NCBI GenBank assembly: GCA_937915785.1
Contig: CALGGY010000093.1
Coordinates: 1 to 8,505, forward strand
Length of the DNA: 8,505 bases
Source: an uncultured Bacteroidales bacterium
Lineage (GTDB): Bacteria > Bacteroidota > Bacteroidia > Bacteroidales > P3
Direction of reading: 5' to 3'
Shown here: positions 1-6,346 of the stretch, one piece after another
How positions within the stretch are numbered: position 1 is the stretch's first letter
How the letters are laid out: every line of letters begins with the position of its first letter
Position numbers and translations under genes: made by a program
Notes under the pieces: generated by a model
What the model was told of the DNA's origin: nothing
What the model saw: the letters and a program-made list of their open reading frames with translations, nothing else
The model's database searches: none

Positions 1-78
1 TTATTTATTAACAATCACTTGTCCATTTATCAACAAGCCAATTGCATGGTTACTTTCGGAATTTAGAAAAATAAAGAT
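1..78. other. Short non-coding stretch downstream of prmC
   Basis: AT-rich sequence between the window edge and the prmC stop codon. On the minus strand the prmC frame stays open after its TGA until a TAA at 1-3, but there is no internal start codon in that frame and no recognisable product. I see no convincing terminator hairpin here. Any downstream gene would lie beyond the left edge. Confidence 0.5.
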
Positions 79-936
79 TCACCCCTTTCTCCCCAACGCA
101 AACCGTGTCTTTTCTTTGAAGTCGTTGTGCAGCGAGATTTCAAATCCTTGGGCGCGGAAGAGTCCGGAGATTTCTCCGCCGAGATTTTCATTAATCTCTA
201 CAATAAGTAAACCATTGGTAACAAGATGTTTGTCCGCTATTTCGGCAATTCGGCGGTAGAATATCAGCGGGTCGTTGTCGGGAACGAAAAGGGCAAGTTG
301 CGGCTCGTAGTCGAGCACATTGGGCCGCATCTGTGCTTTCTCCAGCTCCCGCACGTAGGGCGGATTGCTCACAATGGCGTCGAACACCGGCAGTTCTGCA
401 AGGCTGTCGTTGAGTAGGTCGGTTTGTACCAAATTAATTGCAACTCCCTGATTCCATGCGTTTTGCCTTGCCACTTCGAGAGCTTTTTCCGAAATGTCCA
501 CGGCGGTGATTTCGGTGTTGGGGAACACTTTTGCCAAGGCTATGGCTATGCATCCGCTTCCGGTGCAGAGGTCGAGTATCCGTTTTGGCGACTGTAGGTT
601 TTTCTTTGCAAGTTCCACAATCCCTTCTGTTTCGGGACGCGGTATCAGTACGTTTTCGTTCACCGCAAGCGTCATCCCGCAAAAGTCGGCTTTGCCGGTG
701 ATGTATTGTATTGGGCGGTGGTGTTTCAGGTCTTTTATGGCGAAGTTTATCTTAAGCAGGTCGCTTTGGTTTATGGTTTTCTGTTTGGAGAGGAGCCATG
801 TGGTGAGGTTCCAGCCGAGGTATTCATCAAACATTATTCGTAGCAGGTTGCGGATTTCGTCCTTGGAATACGTCCCCTGCAGTTCGCTGTAGGCAAAACG
901 CTCGATGTCGCGGATGCGGTTGGACGCAATTCTCAT
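79..936 (-). CDS. prmC: Peptide chain release factor N5-glutamine methyltransferase (PrmC/HemK)
   Basis: PrmC uses S-adenosylmethionine to methylate the glutamine of the GGQ motif in release factors RF1 and RF2 in the cytoplasm, which improves translation termination. The 285-aa length is normal for the family. An N-terminal helical release-factor-binding domain covers roughly residues 1-85, followed by the PRPETE loop (99-104). The Rossmann methyltransferase domain has the SAM-binding loop DLCTGSGC (122-129), an acidic ribose-binding residue at D147, and the catalytic NPPY motif (191-194). NPPY with the PRPETE loop distinguishes PrmC from generic N6-adenine methylases. The ATG at 934-936 lies 4 nt downstream of the RNase H stop, so the two genes are probably one transcript with coupled translation. 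No frameshift or missing motif is seen. Confidence 0.96.
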   Translation of the reverse strand: MRIASNRIRDIERFAYSELQGTYSKDEIRNLLRIMFDEYLGWNLTTWLLSKQKTINQSDLLKINFAIKDLKHHRPIQYITGKADFCGMTLAVNENVLIPRPETEGIVELAKKNLQSPKRILDLCTGSGCIAIALAKVFPNTEITAVDISEKALEVARQNAWNQGVAINLVQTDLLNDSLAELPVFDAIVSNPPYVRELEKAQMRPNVLDYEPQLALFVPDNDPLIFYRRIAEIADKHLVTNGLLIVEINENLGGEISGLFRAQGFEISLHNDFKEKTRFALGRKG

Positions 937-940
937 GGTA

Positions 941-1576
941 TCAGTGCTTTCGGTTGAAATCGGCGGGAATTTCGCCCCAGTTGTCGGTGTCCCATTTCAG
1001 TATTTGGGTGTCCCAAGTGTTGTTGCGAAGCCAGTTTTCGGCGCGTTCGATGTATTGGAACAGCTCTTCGGTTTCTGGAGTTCGTGGCAGTTTGGTCTTG
1101 CATTTTTTTTGACGCACCCAAGCCATGCCATTCACCGAGTCGCTGTATATTGGCTGAGTGAAGCCGTATTTTTTCATGTACGATAGTCCGTGCACAATGG
1201 CCAGAAACTCGCCTATGTTGTTGGTTCCCACAGGGAATTTTTTATGGAACAGCTGTTTTTTGTCCGATGTGCGCACTCCCTGATACTCCATCACGCCGGG
1301 GTTTCCGCTGCAGGCGGCATCTACGGAAAGGCTGTCGGTGATGATTTCTTGCGAGATTGGCAGTGAGGTTTGTTTTTCTGCTTTCAGTACGGTTTTCTTC
1401 ACCACCTGCCAGTAGTTGCTTTTGAAAGCCTTTTCGGCCTCTTCGTGGCTTTCGAAGGCTTTGTATTTGGCTCCGGCAAAGCCCGCCACAAGGCGTTTGC
1501 AATGCTCCCAGCTGTCGAAAATGCCGGTTTCGGCGCCTTCCCACACCACGTAATATTTTTTCTTTTTCTTGGCCAT
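941..1576 (-). CDS. Ribonuclease H with N-terminal viroplasmin-type RNA/DNA-hybrid-binding domain
   Basis: A 211-aa type 1 RNase H, which cleaves the RNA strand of RNA:DNA hybrids (R-loops, replication primers). Residues about 5-50 (YYVVWEGAETGIF ... AFESHEEAEKAF) match the hybrid-binding/viroplasmin domain found on eukaryotic RNase H1 and many Bacteroidota RNases H. A lysine-rich linker leads into the catalytic domain from about residue 80. The expected DEDD residues are visible: D86 in VDAACSGNPG, E123 in NIGEFLAIVHG, D146 in YSDSVNG and D206 in the C-terminal GEIPADF. All four are present, so the enzyme should be active. The start is the ATG at 1574-1576, giving MAKKKKKYYVVW. It is followed closely by prmC. 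An intrinsic terminator lies just upstream, so it needs its own promoter or read-through; I could not identify a clear TAnnTTTG element in the 75-nt gap. Confidence 0.93.
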   Translation of the reverse strand: MAKKKKKYYVVWEGAETGIFDSWEHCKRLVAGFAGAKYKAFESHEEAEKAFKSNYWQVVKKTVLKAEKQTSLPISQEIITDSLSVDAACSGNPGVMEYQGVRTSDKKQLFHKKFPVGTNNIGEFLAIVHGLSYMKKYGFTQPIYSDSVNGMAWVRQKKCKTKLPRTPETEELFQYIERAENWLRNNTWDTQILKWDTDNWGEIPADFNRKH

Positions 1577-1595
1577 CGGACGGTTATTTTACAAA

Positions 1596-1630
1596 ATTGC
1601 GAGCCGCTTGCAAAGCAAACGGCTCGCAAT
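1596..1630 (-). terminator. Intrinsic terminator after the PepSY-like gene
   Basis: A perfect 11-bp inverted repeat, ATTGCGAGCCG (1596-1606) and CGGCTCGCAAT (1620-1630), encloses a 13-nt loop that can pair further (TTGC/GCAA). Read on the minus strand, the hairpin is followed at once by a short T tract (TTTTGT) at about 1590-1595. It begins 20 nt past the stop codon of the PepSY-like gene and ends 19 nt before the RNase H start, so it should end the upstream transcript. The U tract is short, so some read-through into the RNase H gene is plausible. On the plus strand the flank is less terminator-like, and no plus-strand gene ends here. Confidence 0.8.
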
Positions 1631-1650
1631 AATTGTTTTTGTACGGTCGG

Positions 1651-2121
1651 TTACAGGTTTATGGCATCTATAAACTTGCCGTTGGTTTCGAAGTTGAGCT
1701 GTTTGGGGTCTTTCTGCTTGTGGCCAAAAAGTCCGCCTTTTTTGTATATCTGCACCTGGTAGGTCATTTTGCCGCGGAGCTCCACAATGCACACGTTTTT
1801 CATTTTGTAGCCTTGGTAGTTGTTTGCAAGTGTGTCTTTTATGGCTTTGGGTGTGTATTGCGACTCCACAAACCAGCGTTTTTCGGTGCCTTTGTTGGAG
1901 AATAGCACCTGTTGGTGCACGTCGTCAACGGTGAAATCGGCTTGGTAGCTTAGCGAGTCGAATTTAACCCATTTCACGTTTTTGGCGTCGGGGTAGTTTT
2001 TCTCGAAATCGGTGATGTAATTTTTGTTCACCTCTTCTTTGGCAACGGTTTTTTGTGCGTAAACTGCGGCCTGAACCATCAGCATAGCTGTTAAAGCAAC
2101 TAATAACTTTCTCATAACCAT
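1651..2121 (-). CDS. Secreted PepSY-like small protein
   Basis: A 156-aa protein with an N-terminal signal peptide: a basic MRK start, a hydrophobic core (LLVALTAMLMVQ) and a probable signal peptidase I site after VYA, just before QKTVAKEE. The mature part has the pattern of the Bacteroidota PepSY-like (PF11396-type) family. It contains two similar alpha/beta units: the first around ITDFEKNYPDAKNVKWVKF, with a YQADFTVDDVHQQVLFSNKG strand pair, and the second around YTPKAIKDTLANNYQGYKMKN, with a MTYQVQIYKKGG strand pair. Its molecular function is unknown; relatives are exported periplasmic or outer-membrane proteins resembling beta-lactamase-inhibitor folds. A second ATG at 2113-2115 gives MRKLL directly and may be the true start. 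It appears monocistronic, with a promoter upstream and a terminator downstream. Confidence 0.85.
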   Translation of the reverse strand: MVMRKLLVALTAMLMVQAAVYAQKTVAKEEVNKNYITDFEKNYPDAKNVKWVKFDSLSYQADFTVDDVHQQVLFSNKGTEKRWFVESQYTPKAIKDTLANNYQGYKMKNVCIVELRGKMTYQVQIYKKGGLFGHKQKDPKQLNFETNGKFIDAINL

Positions 2122-2417
2122 ATCTTTATAAAAATGTTACACTTCTTGTTTGGGATTACAAATGTACTGAAAAAAGTTTGAAAAAAAAATTATTTTCGTC
2201 AAATATTTCTTTTTTTTCTTTGCAGTTGGTTTGTTGTCAAAGCTATTGGTGGGCAAAGGCTCGATGGCAGATAATAATGTGCTGCATCGTTGTGCTAAGT
2301 TTATAGCAGGTTCTATATTGCCCACATTGCTCAGTATCAATTGTATTCCATATTGGATTTTTTTTTGGGGGGAATGTGATATATCGACCTTTTACATCGG
2401 CTTTTGCCAATCTGCCA
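2122..2417. other. Intergenic region between serpin and PepSY-like genes
   Basis: About 296 nt without a convincing gene. The part nearest the PepSY-like gene (about 2159-2225) is very AT-rich, with A and T runs, and contains the promoter described separately. Further right there is moderate-complexity sequence with no recognisable RNA gene. Short open frames exist on both strands, but none has codon usage, a ribosome-binding site or similarity that I can recognise. A second TAnnTTTG match on the minus strand (TAGCTTTG, 2238-2245) has no suitable -33 partner. I see no clear serpin terminator. Confidence 0.6.
2159..2189 (-). promoter_or_regulatory. Bacteroidota-type sigma-70 promoter for the PepSY-like gene
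   Basis: The minus strand carries TACATTTG (complement of 2159-2166), an exact match to the Bacteroidota -7 consensus TAnnTTTG. A T-rich TTTT stands about 19 nt upstream where the -33 TTTG element would lie. AT-rich tracts further upstream (to about 2220) could act like an UP element. The inferred start site, near 2150, gives a leader of roughly 30-35 nt. The -7 element and the AT-rich context are seen; promoter function is inferred. Confidence 0.65.
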
Positions 2418-3695
2418 TCACTCGCCCGTAAATTTGCCCACAAAAAGTATCACTCCCGTGGAGGCCTCGCGGATTAGATAAACAAACGGACGTTTGGCGT
2501 GGAAAACAACAGGCTCTTCGGGTTGACGTACAGCGCTCGATTTCAGCATTGTTATCACTGTTACCGCGGCGGCTTCGGAGCCACGCTCGTCCACTTTTAT
2601 GCGCGCTTTCTGCAGCATCATGCTTATAAACACGCTGCTGTTGCACATGTTGGGTATTTCGGCGGAGCCGTCAAACACGCGGCTGAGTCCCATTTTTTGC
2701 ATGGTACCAATCAAATTGCTGGTGGCCGACGAGGTCTCGAACCGTGGCAGCTTGAGGTCCACTTTGCGGCTGACGAAATCGTCGGTGAACGAGGTGCCGT
2801 TTTTGGCAAGATAGTCGATAACGTCGTTCACTGTTTTGTCCTCTTCGGGCAGCAATACCGTCATGCTCCAGCGGCGGTTGCCATAGGGCAGGTCCACGGC
2901 TGCAAAAGTGCTGTTTTTCAAGTGTTTGTAGTTGCGTGTCTGGTGCATAAGGGGCATTGTTTTGGCTCCGTGGGCGGTGGCAAAGTCCTCGTCGTTGGTT
3001 AAATCCTTTTCGAAGGGGTTGCTCCATTCGGCTTTGAAATAGATGGCGTTGAGCAGATACGACACGGCGTCGGGGTTGAGCTCGTCGAGGATGGTGGGTA
3101 TCATGCCGTTGGTTTTTTTGTCGCACCAGGCGTTGATGCGGTTGAGCGATTTCTGCGACGAAAAGTCCATATTTTCGGCAAGGGCGCCGAAATACCGCTG
3201 CATGTCGGTTTGGTAAGGTTTCAGCAGACGGTAGTCTTTGTTCACAAAAATGGAGTTGGCTATGCTGAGCCGCACTTTGCTGTCCACCGCGGGCAGACTG
3301 TCTATCAGCGTTTTGCAGAATTGGTTCACTTCCTGTATGCCTCCCTGGCCGAAGCCCAGCGTTTGCTCTATCTCGCGCTCGGTGGCCCCTTGGGCGGCAG
3401 CATTTACCATGCTCAGGGCGTAGGTGATGCTAAGCGGCGAATACACAAAACTATGGCCGGTGTTGTCCTCGTCGTTTATGGTTTTAAGGAATTTCAGCGT
3501 AAAGGCGTTGTTGCCGGCAACAAATTTCTGTTGCTGGCCGGAGAGGTGGATGCCGGCGGGTTCGGTCATAATTTCTTCGGTGGTTTCAAACTCTTGAGGT
3601 TCGGCGGGTTGTGGCTTGGCGTTGGCCGTGTGGCCGCACGAGGTTGTTGCCACTGCGGTGACGGCTACGGCCAAAAAAAGGATGGCTTTTCTCAT
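2418..3695 (-). CDS. Serpin-family serine/cysteine protease inhibitor, predicted lipoprotein
   Basis: A 425-aa serpin, a suicide inhibitor that traps proteases by inserting its cleaved reactive loop into a beta-sheet. I chose the ATG at 3693-3695 because it gives a lipoprotein signal, MRKAILFLAVAVTAVATTSC, with the lipidated cysteine at residue 20; starting further upstream adds 24 residues that spoil this. The serpin fold begins near residue 60 (NNAFTLKFLK, then FVYSPLSITYALSMV). The hinge GSEAAAVT (372-379) fits the small-residue pattern of inhibitory serpins. The scissile region lies around TMLKSSAV, and the C-terminal FHAKRPFVYLI matches the family signature. By hinge counting P1 falls on Ser or the adjacent Lys, so specificity is uncertain. 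Tannerella miropin is a comparable bacterial serpin. It starts 81 nt after the hsdS stop, with no visible link to restriction, and is likely envelope-anchored. Confidence 0.94.
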   Translation of the reverse strand: MRKAILFLAVAVTAVATTSCGHTANAKPQPAEPQEFETTEEIMTEPAGIHLSGQQQKFVAGNNAFTLKFLKTINDEDNTGHSFVYSPLSITYALSMVNAAAQGATEREIEQTLGFGQGGIQEVNQFCKTLIDSLPAVDSKVRLSIANSIFVNKDYRLLKPYQTDMQRYFGALAENMDFSSQKSLNRINAWCDKKTNGMIPTILDELNPDAVSYLLNAIYFKAEWSNPFEKDLTNDEDFATAHGAKTMPLMHQTRNYKHLKNSTFAAVDLPYGNRRWSMTVLLPEEDKTVNDVIDYLAKNGTSFTDDFVSRKVDLKLPRFETSSATSNLIGTMQKMGLSRVFDGSAEIPNMCNSSVFISMMLQKARIKVDERGSEAAAVTVITMLKSSAVRQPEEPVVFHAKRPFVYLIREASTGVILFVGKFTGE

Positions 3696-3776
3696 GTCGG
3701 TTGTGTGTTTTTGGGGTATAACGAAAACAAAGGCGCGGTATTGTGTGTTGGTGTGCAGGTAGGACAAAGACGGAAC

Positions 3777-5192
3777 TCACGCCCCTATGGATTCCTGTAT
3801 TTCATCAAGAACCGCAAAGAGTTCTTCGATTTTGGCAACAATACGACGTTGTTCATTGTAAGGAGGCAATGGGACAATAAGTTTATCTAACAATCCAGAA
3901 GATAGACCTTGAAGTCCTATTCCTTTACCATGTATTCTGTCCTTCCATTTATAAAGCATCAGAACATATAGATAAAGAATCTGGCAAACATCCCCTTTAG
4001 CTCTTAACCTATGAATATGATTTTGAATACAAATGTCATAATCATAGTTCCAAATGGCGGCTCGCCCGATGTCACCCCCTTCACATACTAACAAATCTCC
4101 TTTGGTAATGGTACACTTCTCCAACTCAGAATCCTTAAAATACATCTCTTTTACTTCGGTAAAGTCAAAGCAATTCCAATACACATTGGAAGTCGTAAGA
4201 TAGGGTTTCGACAGACCTTCCTGAGAATCAGACTTGTTCAATGCCTTGCCAGTATTATGCTGAAATAGACTTCCCAATGTCGTCCAACACCAACTATTAG
4301 GAATTTGGTTCCTCTCATGCGCGTTATCACAAGGAGTAAACTTGGGATTGATGCGCTTTAGGAGTTCTATGGCTGGTTCATCCGACGGATCTTGTGGAAC
4401 GAGTTTTCCGTGAATGGCGAGGTCGAGAATCTTGGACTTGGCCTTTTGTATAGCTTCAGCTATGTCTGCTTTATCAGATTCAAGAATGTCAATTAATTGA
4501 AACCAGCCTTCAATAGAAGCCACTATATGCTTTTGCTCATTAAATGGAGGTAATGGTATTTGACCATTACATGCATCAGTTGTGCTTAGTCGTGGCATTT
4601 TGACACCGTATCCACATTGAATTGTGTAGTCGACGAAGTATTTAGAACGAAGCACATGATTTAGATAATCTGGGAGGACATATGACATGCATGTTATGGG
4701 TATTATTTCTGTTGTGCAGAAACCATCTTCATTCGCTACCAGAACTTTATTCAGATAAGTCCTGAGCTTTGAATAAAGCACATCGCCTTTATGGAAAGAA
4801 TGTCTCACTCCTTTTATATCACGCTCATCTTTGGTAAGCCGTTGAATAATTTTGGCAGAATCCTTTTCTAAATCCTCCAGTTCCAATACCCATCCATCGT
4901 TGGGTATATCATTAACATCTACATTTTCACAATTGCCATAAATTGTAATATCACCGAGATTTGTCCACTCCCAACTTCCCGGCACCTCAAACGGCACCTC
5001 ATTCTCATAATGGGGCGTATCAGAAGCAGACTTCTTGCTTCGCCTAATCTTTCCTTCTTTGATAAGTCTTTCTTTTTCAGCACGGATGCGCTCCAGCAAT
5101 ACAGATGCCGGCTCATCGTTAGGATCTTGCGGAACGAGCTTCCCACGGATGGCAAGGTCGAGTATCTTTTGGCGTAGTTTCTTTGTGTCCAT
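3777..5192 (-). CDS. hsdS: Type I restriction-modification specificity subunit HsdS
   Basis: HsdS recognises the bipartite DNA target of a type I RM enzyme and holds two HsdM subunits. The 471-aa protein is full length, with the usual duplicated plan: head (1-65), target-recognition domain 1 (about 68-212), central conserved region (213-280), domain 2 (about 296-440) and a distal helix (441-471). Both domains end in the typical PLPPFNEQKHIV / PLPPYNEQRRIV pattern. The central ILDLAIHGKLVPQDPSDEP repeats the head sequence ILDLAIRGKLVPQDPNDEP. The ATG at 5190-5192 is preferred over one 8 codons upstream because homology with the chimeric gene starts exactly there. The two recognition domains look more AT-rich than the conserved parts, as expected for exchanged modules. 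It lies 36 nt downstream of yhcG B. The DNA target cannot be read from the sequence. Confidence 0.95.
   Translation of the reverse strand: MDTKKLRQKILDLAIRGKLVPQDPNDEPASVLLERIRAEKERLIKEGKIRRSKKSASDTPHYENEVPFEVPGSWEWTNLGDITIYGNCENVDVNDIPNDGWVLELEDLEKDSAKIIQRLTKDERDIKGVRHSFHKGDVLYSKLRTYLNKVLVANEDGFCTTEIIPITCMSYVLPDYLNHVLRSKYFVDYTIQCGYGVKMPRLSTTDACNGQIPLPPFNEQKHIVASIEGWFQLIDILESDKADIAEAIQKAKSKILDLAIHGKLVPQDPSDEPAIELLKRINPKFTPCDNAHERNQIPNSWCWTTLGSLFQHNTGKALNKSDSQEGLSKPYLTTSNVYWNCFDFTEVKEMYFKDSELEKCTITKGDLLVCEGGDIGRAAIWNYDYDICIQNHIHRLRAKGDVCQILYLYVLMLYKWKDRIHGKGIGLQGLSSGLLDKLIVPLPPYNEQRRIVAKIEELFAVLDEIQESIGA
4994..5192 (-). repeat. HsdS-head repeat, copy in full hsdS
   Basis: The first ~65 codons of hsdS are a direct repeat of the first ~76 codons of the chimeric gene (6853-7081). 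Over the first 48 codons I count about 17 base differences in 144 but only one amino-acid difference (A29 versus P29). The 44 nt ending at the start codon (5149-5192 and 7038-7081) are identical. Similarity stops abruptly upstream of the ATG. The two copies are in direct orientation about 1.9 kb apart. Confidence 0.85.
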
Positions 5193-5228
5193 TCTATCGT
5201 TGAAAATCGTCTGCAAAGCAGACTAAAT

Positions 5229-6344
5229 TTATATTTCTTCATCTATCACACGGCGGAGTTCCTCTTCAGAAGGTAGTATTTTCTTTACCTCATCTACAGT
5301 CTTGTAGGTAGCAACCCCCATCGGATTGTCATATCCTTGGATGACAAACTCCACAAAAGATTTATTTGCCTCTTTGCAAAGAATAATGCCGATGCTTGGA
5401 TTTTCAAAAGGCTTCTTAACTTCGCTGTCGAGAATACGCAAGTATGCCGACAGCTGTCCTAAATATGCTGGTTTAAATTCGCCGCGTTTCAGTTCTACAA
5501 CAACGAGCGCTGCCAATTCTCTATTATAGAACAGCAAATCTGGAAACTGTTCAACACCGAATTTCTCCAAATGATATTGATTCCCTACAAAAGCGAAGTC
5601 TCGACCGAAGGTCATGATAAACTCTTTGACATGCTGCACAATTTCTTGCTCTATAACTCTCTCATCAACATCTTTCTCTCGGGCGTCAAGTTCTTCCATA
5701 TTGACAAACTCAAGCAGATAGTTGTCTTTAAACATAGAAATTGCCTTTAGAGCAGAGGCTCTTGTGGGTAACGTCTCCGAGAAATTATTTGGCATAGATG
5801 CCTGATGATGATAAAGATCTGCCTTTATTTCATCAATCATTCGCTCTTTGCTCCAATGGCATTCAGCCGTTTTCTTTATGTAGAAAAGGCGCTCCTCCAA
5901 GTTTGATACCTTGGCAATGATCTCGCTATGATGTGTAAAACTTATTGCAAGGAAATCTTTCCACTCCAAATCGCCCACCGCCAGTGGGCGATTTGTAAGA
6001 GGCTGAAAGTCAATGCTGTTATTATCATCTTTTTTTTCGCCCTCTATAAGTGGGCGATTTTCTAATACCTTCCATTGCTCATAAAATGAACGCATTCTTT
6101 TTACAGCAGACGGAGAGAAGCCACGGAGTCCGGGTAGTTCACCATGCAACTGGTCGCAAATAGCCTGAACAGCTCCAGTTCCCCAAGCTCCATTCCGAGT
6201 TTTGTTGGATACATATTTACCTATAGAATAGTACAGCGATAACAGTTCTTTGTTGGCAAGCTGCGCTATATGATATTGGCTCTGAAGAATAGCGGCTTTA
6301 ATTTTTTTTACCGCATCCCTTAATTCAATGCTATCTTCGTTCAT
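5229..6344 (-). CDS. YhcG/DUF1016-family PDDEXK nuclease (copy B)
   Basis: A 371-aa protein with two parts. The DUF1016 N-terminal helical domain spans about residues 8-95 (LSLYYSIGKYVSN ... GFSPSAVKRMRSFYEQW). The C-terminal PDDEXK nuclease domain spans about 225-345. Catalytic candidates are D269 in FPDLLFYNREL and E284/K286 in VVVELKRGEFKPAYLGQ, so the active site looks intact. This family is common in Bacteroidota and often sits between hsdM and hsdS; its exact role (accessory nuclease, defence or RM modulation) is not settled. The start ATG is 2 nt after the chimeric gene's stop, so translation is probably coupled. The linker (about 96-126) contains two NRPL motifs encoded by a repeated, hairpin-forming sequence. 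Its N-terminal half is clearly diverged from copy A, so the two are old paralogues rather than a fresh duplication. Confidence 0.9.
   Translation of the reverse strand: MNEDSIELRDAVKKIKAAILQSQYHIAQLANKELLSLYYSIGKYVSNKTRNGAWGTGAVQAICDQLHGELPGLRGFSPSAVKRMRSFYEQWKVLENRPLIEGEKKDDNNSIDFQPLTNRPLAVGDLEWKDFLAISFTHHSEIIAKVSNLEERLFYIKKTAECHWSKERMIDEIKADLYHHQASMPNNFSETLPTRASALKAISMFKDNYLLEFVNMEELDAREKDVDERVIEQEIVQHVKEFIMTFGRDFAFVGNQYHLEKFGVEQFPDLLFYNRELAALVVVELKRGEFKPAYLGQLSAYLRILDSEVKKPFENPSIGIILCKEANKSFVEFVIQGYDNPMGVATYKTVDEVKKILPSEEELRRVIDEEI
5967..5995. repeat. Perfect 12-bp inverted repeat inside yhcG B, with a third partial copy at 6049-6060
   Basis: CAAATCGCCCAC (5967-5978) and GTGGGCGATTTG (5984-5995) form a perfect 12-bp stem with a 5-nt loop inside the reading frame, encoding about residues 117-126. 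The right arm core AGTGGGCGATTT recurs exactly at 6049-6060 (residues 95-99), which explains the two NRPL motifs in the protein. The repeat lies in the linker between the two YhcG domains. Confidence 0.9.
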
Positions 6345-6346
6345 GA

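Noticed and set aside
226..1186. Plus-strand open frames of 60-130 codons across prmC and the RNase H gene
   Set aside because: They lie opposite two strongly supported genes, have no recognisable domains, and have the low-complexity composition typical of antisense frames.
2137..2340. Minus-strand 67-codon frame in the same gap
   Set aside because: It runs through the inferred promoter and poly-A/T tracts, and the lysine and phenylalanine runs come from those tracts.
2347..2366. TCCA-TAT-TGGA followed by nine T on the plus strand, resembling a terminator
   Set aside because: The stem is only 4 bp and AT-rich, and no plus-strand gene ends here. On the minus strand the polarity is wrong for the serpin.
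2231..2431. Plus-strand 66-codon frame in the serpin/PepSY intergenic region
   Set aside because: It has no recognisable motif or clear ribosome-binding site, runs into the serpin 3' end on the opposite strand, and is cysteine-rich without a pattern.
3696..3767. Upstream extension of the serpin by 24 codons
   Set aside because: It would bury the lipoprotein signal peptide internally; the ATG at 3695 gives a normal signal sequence.
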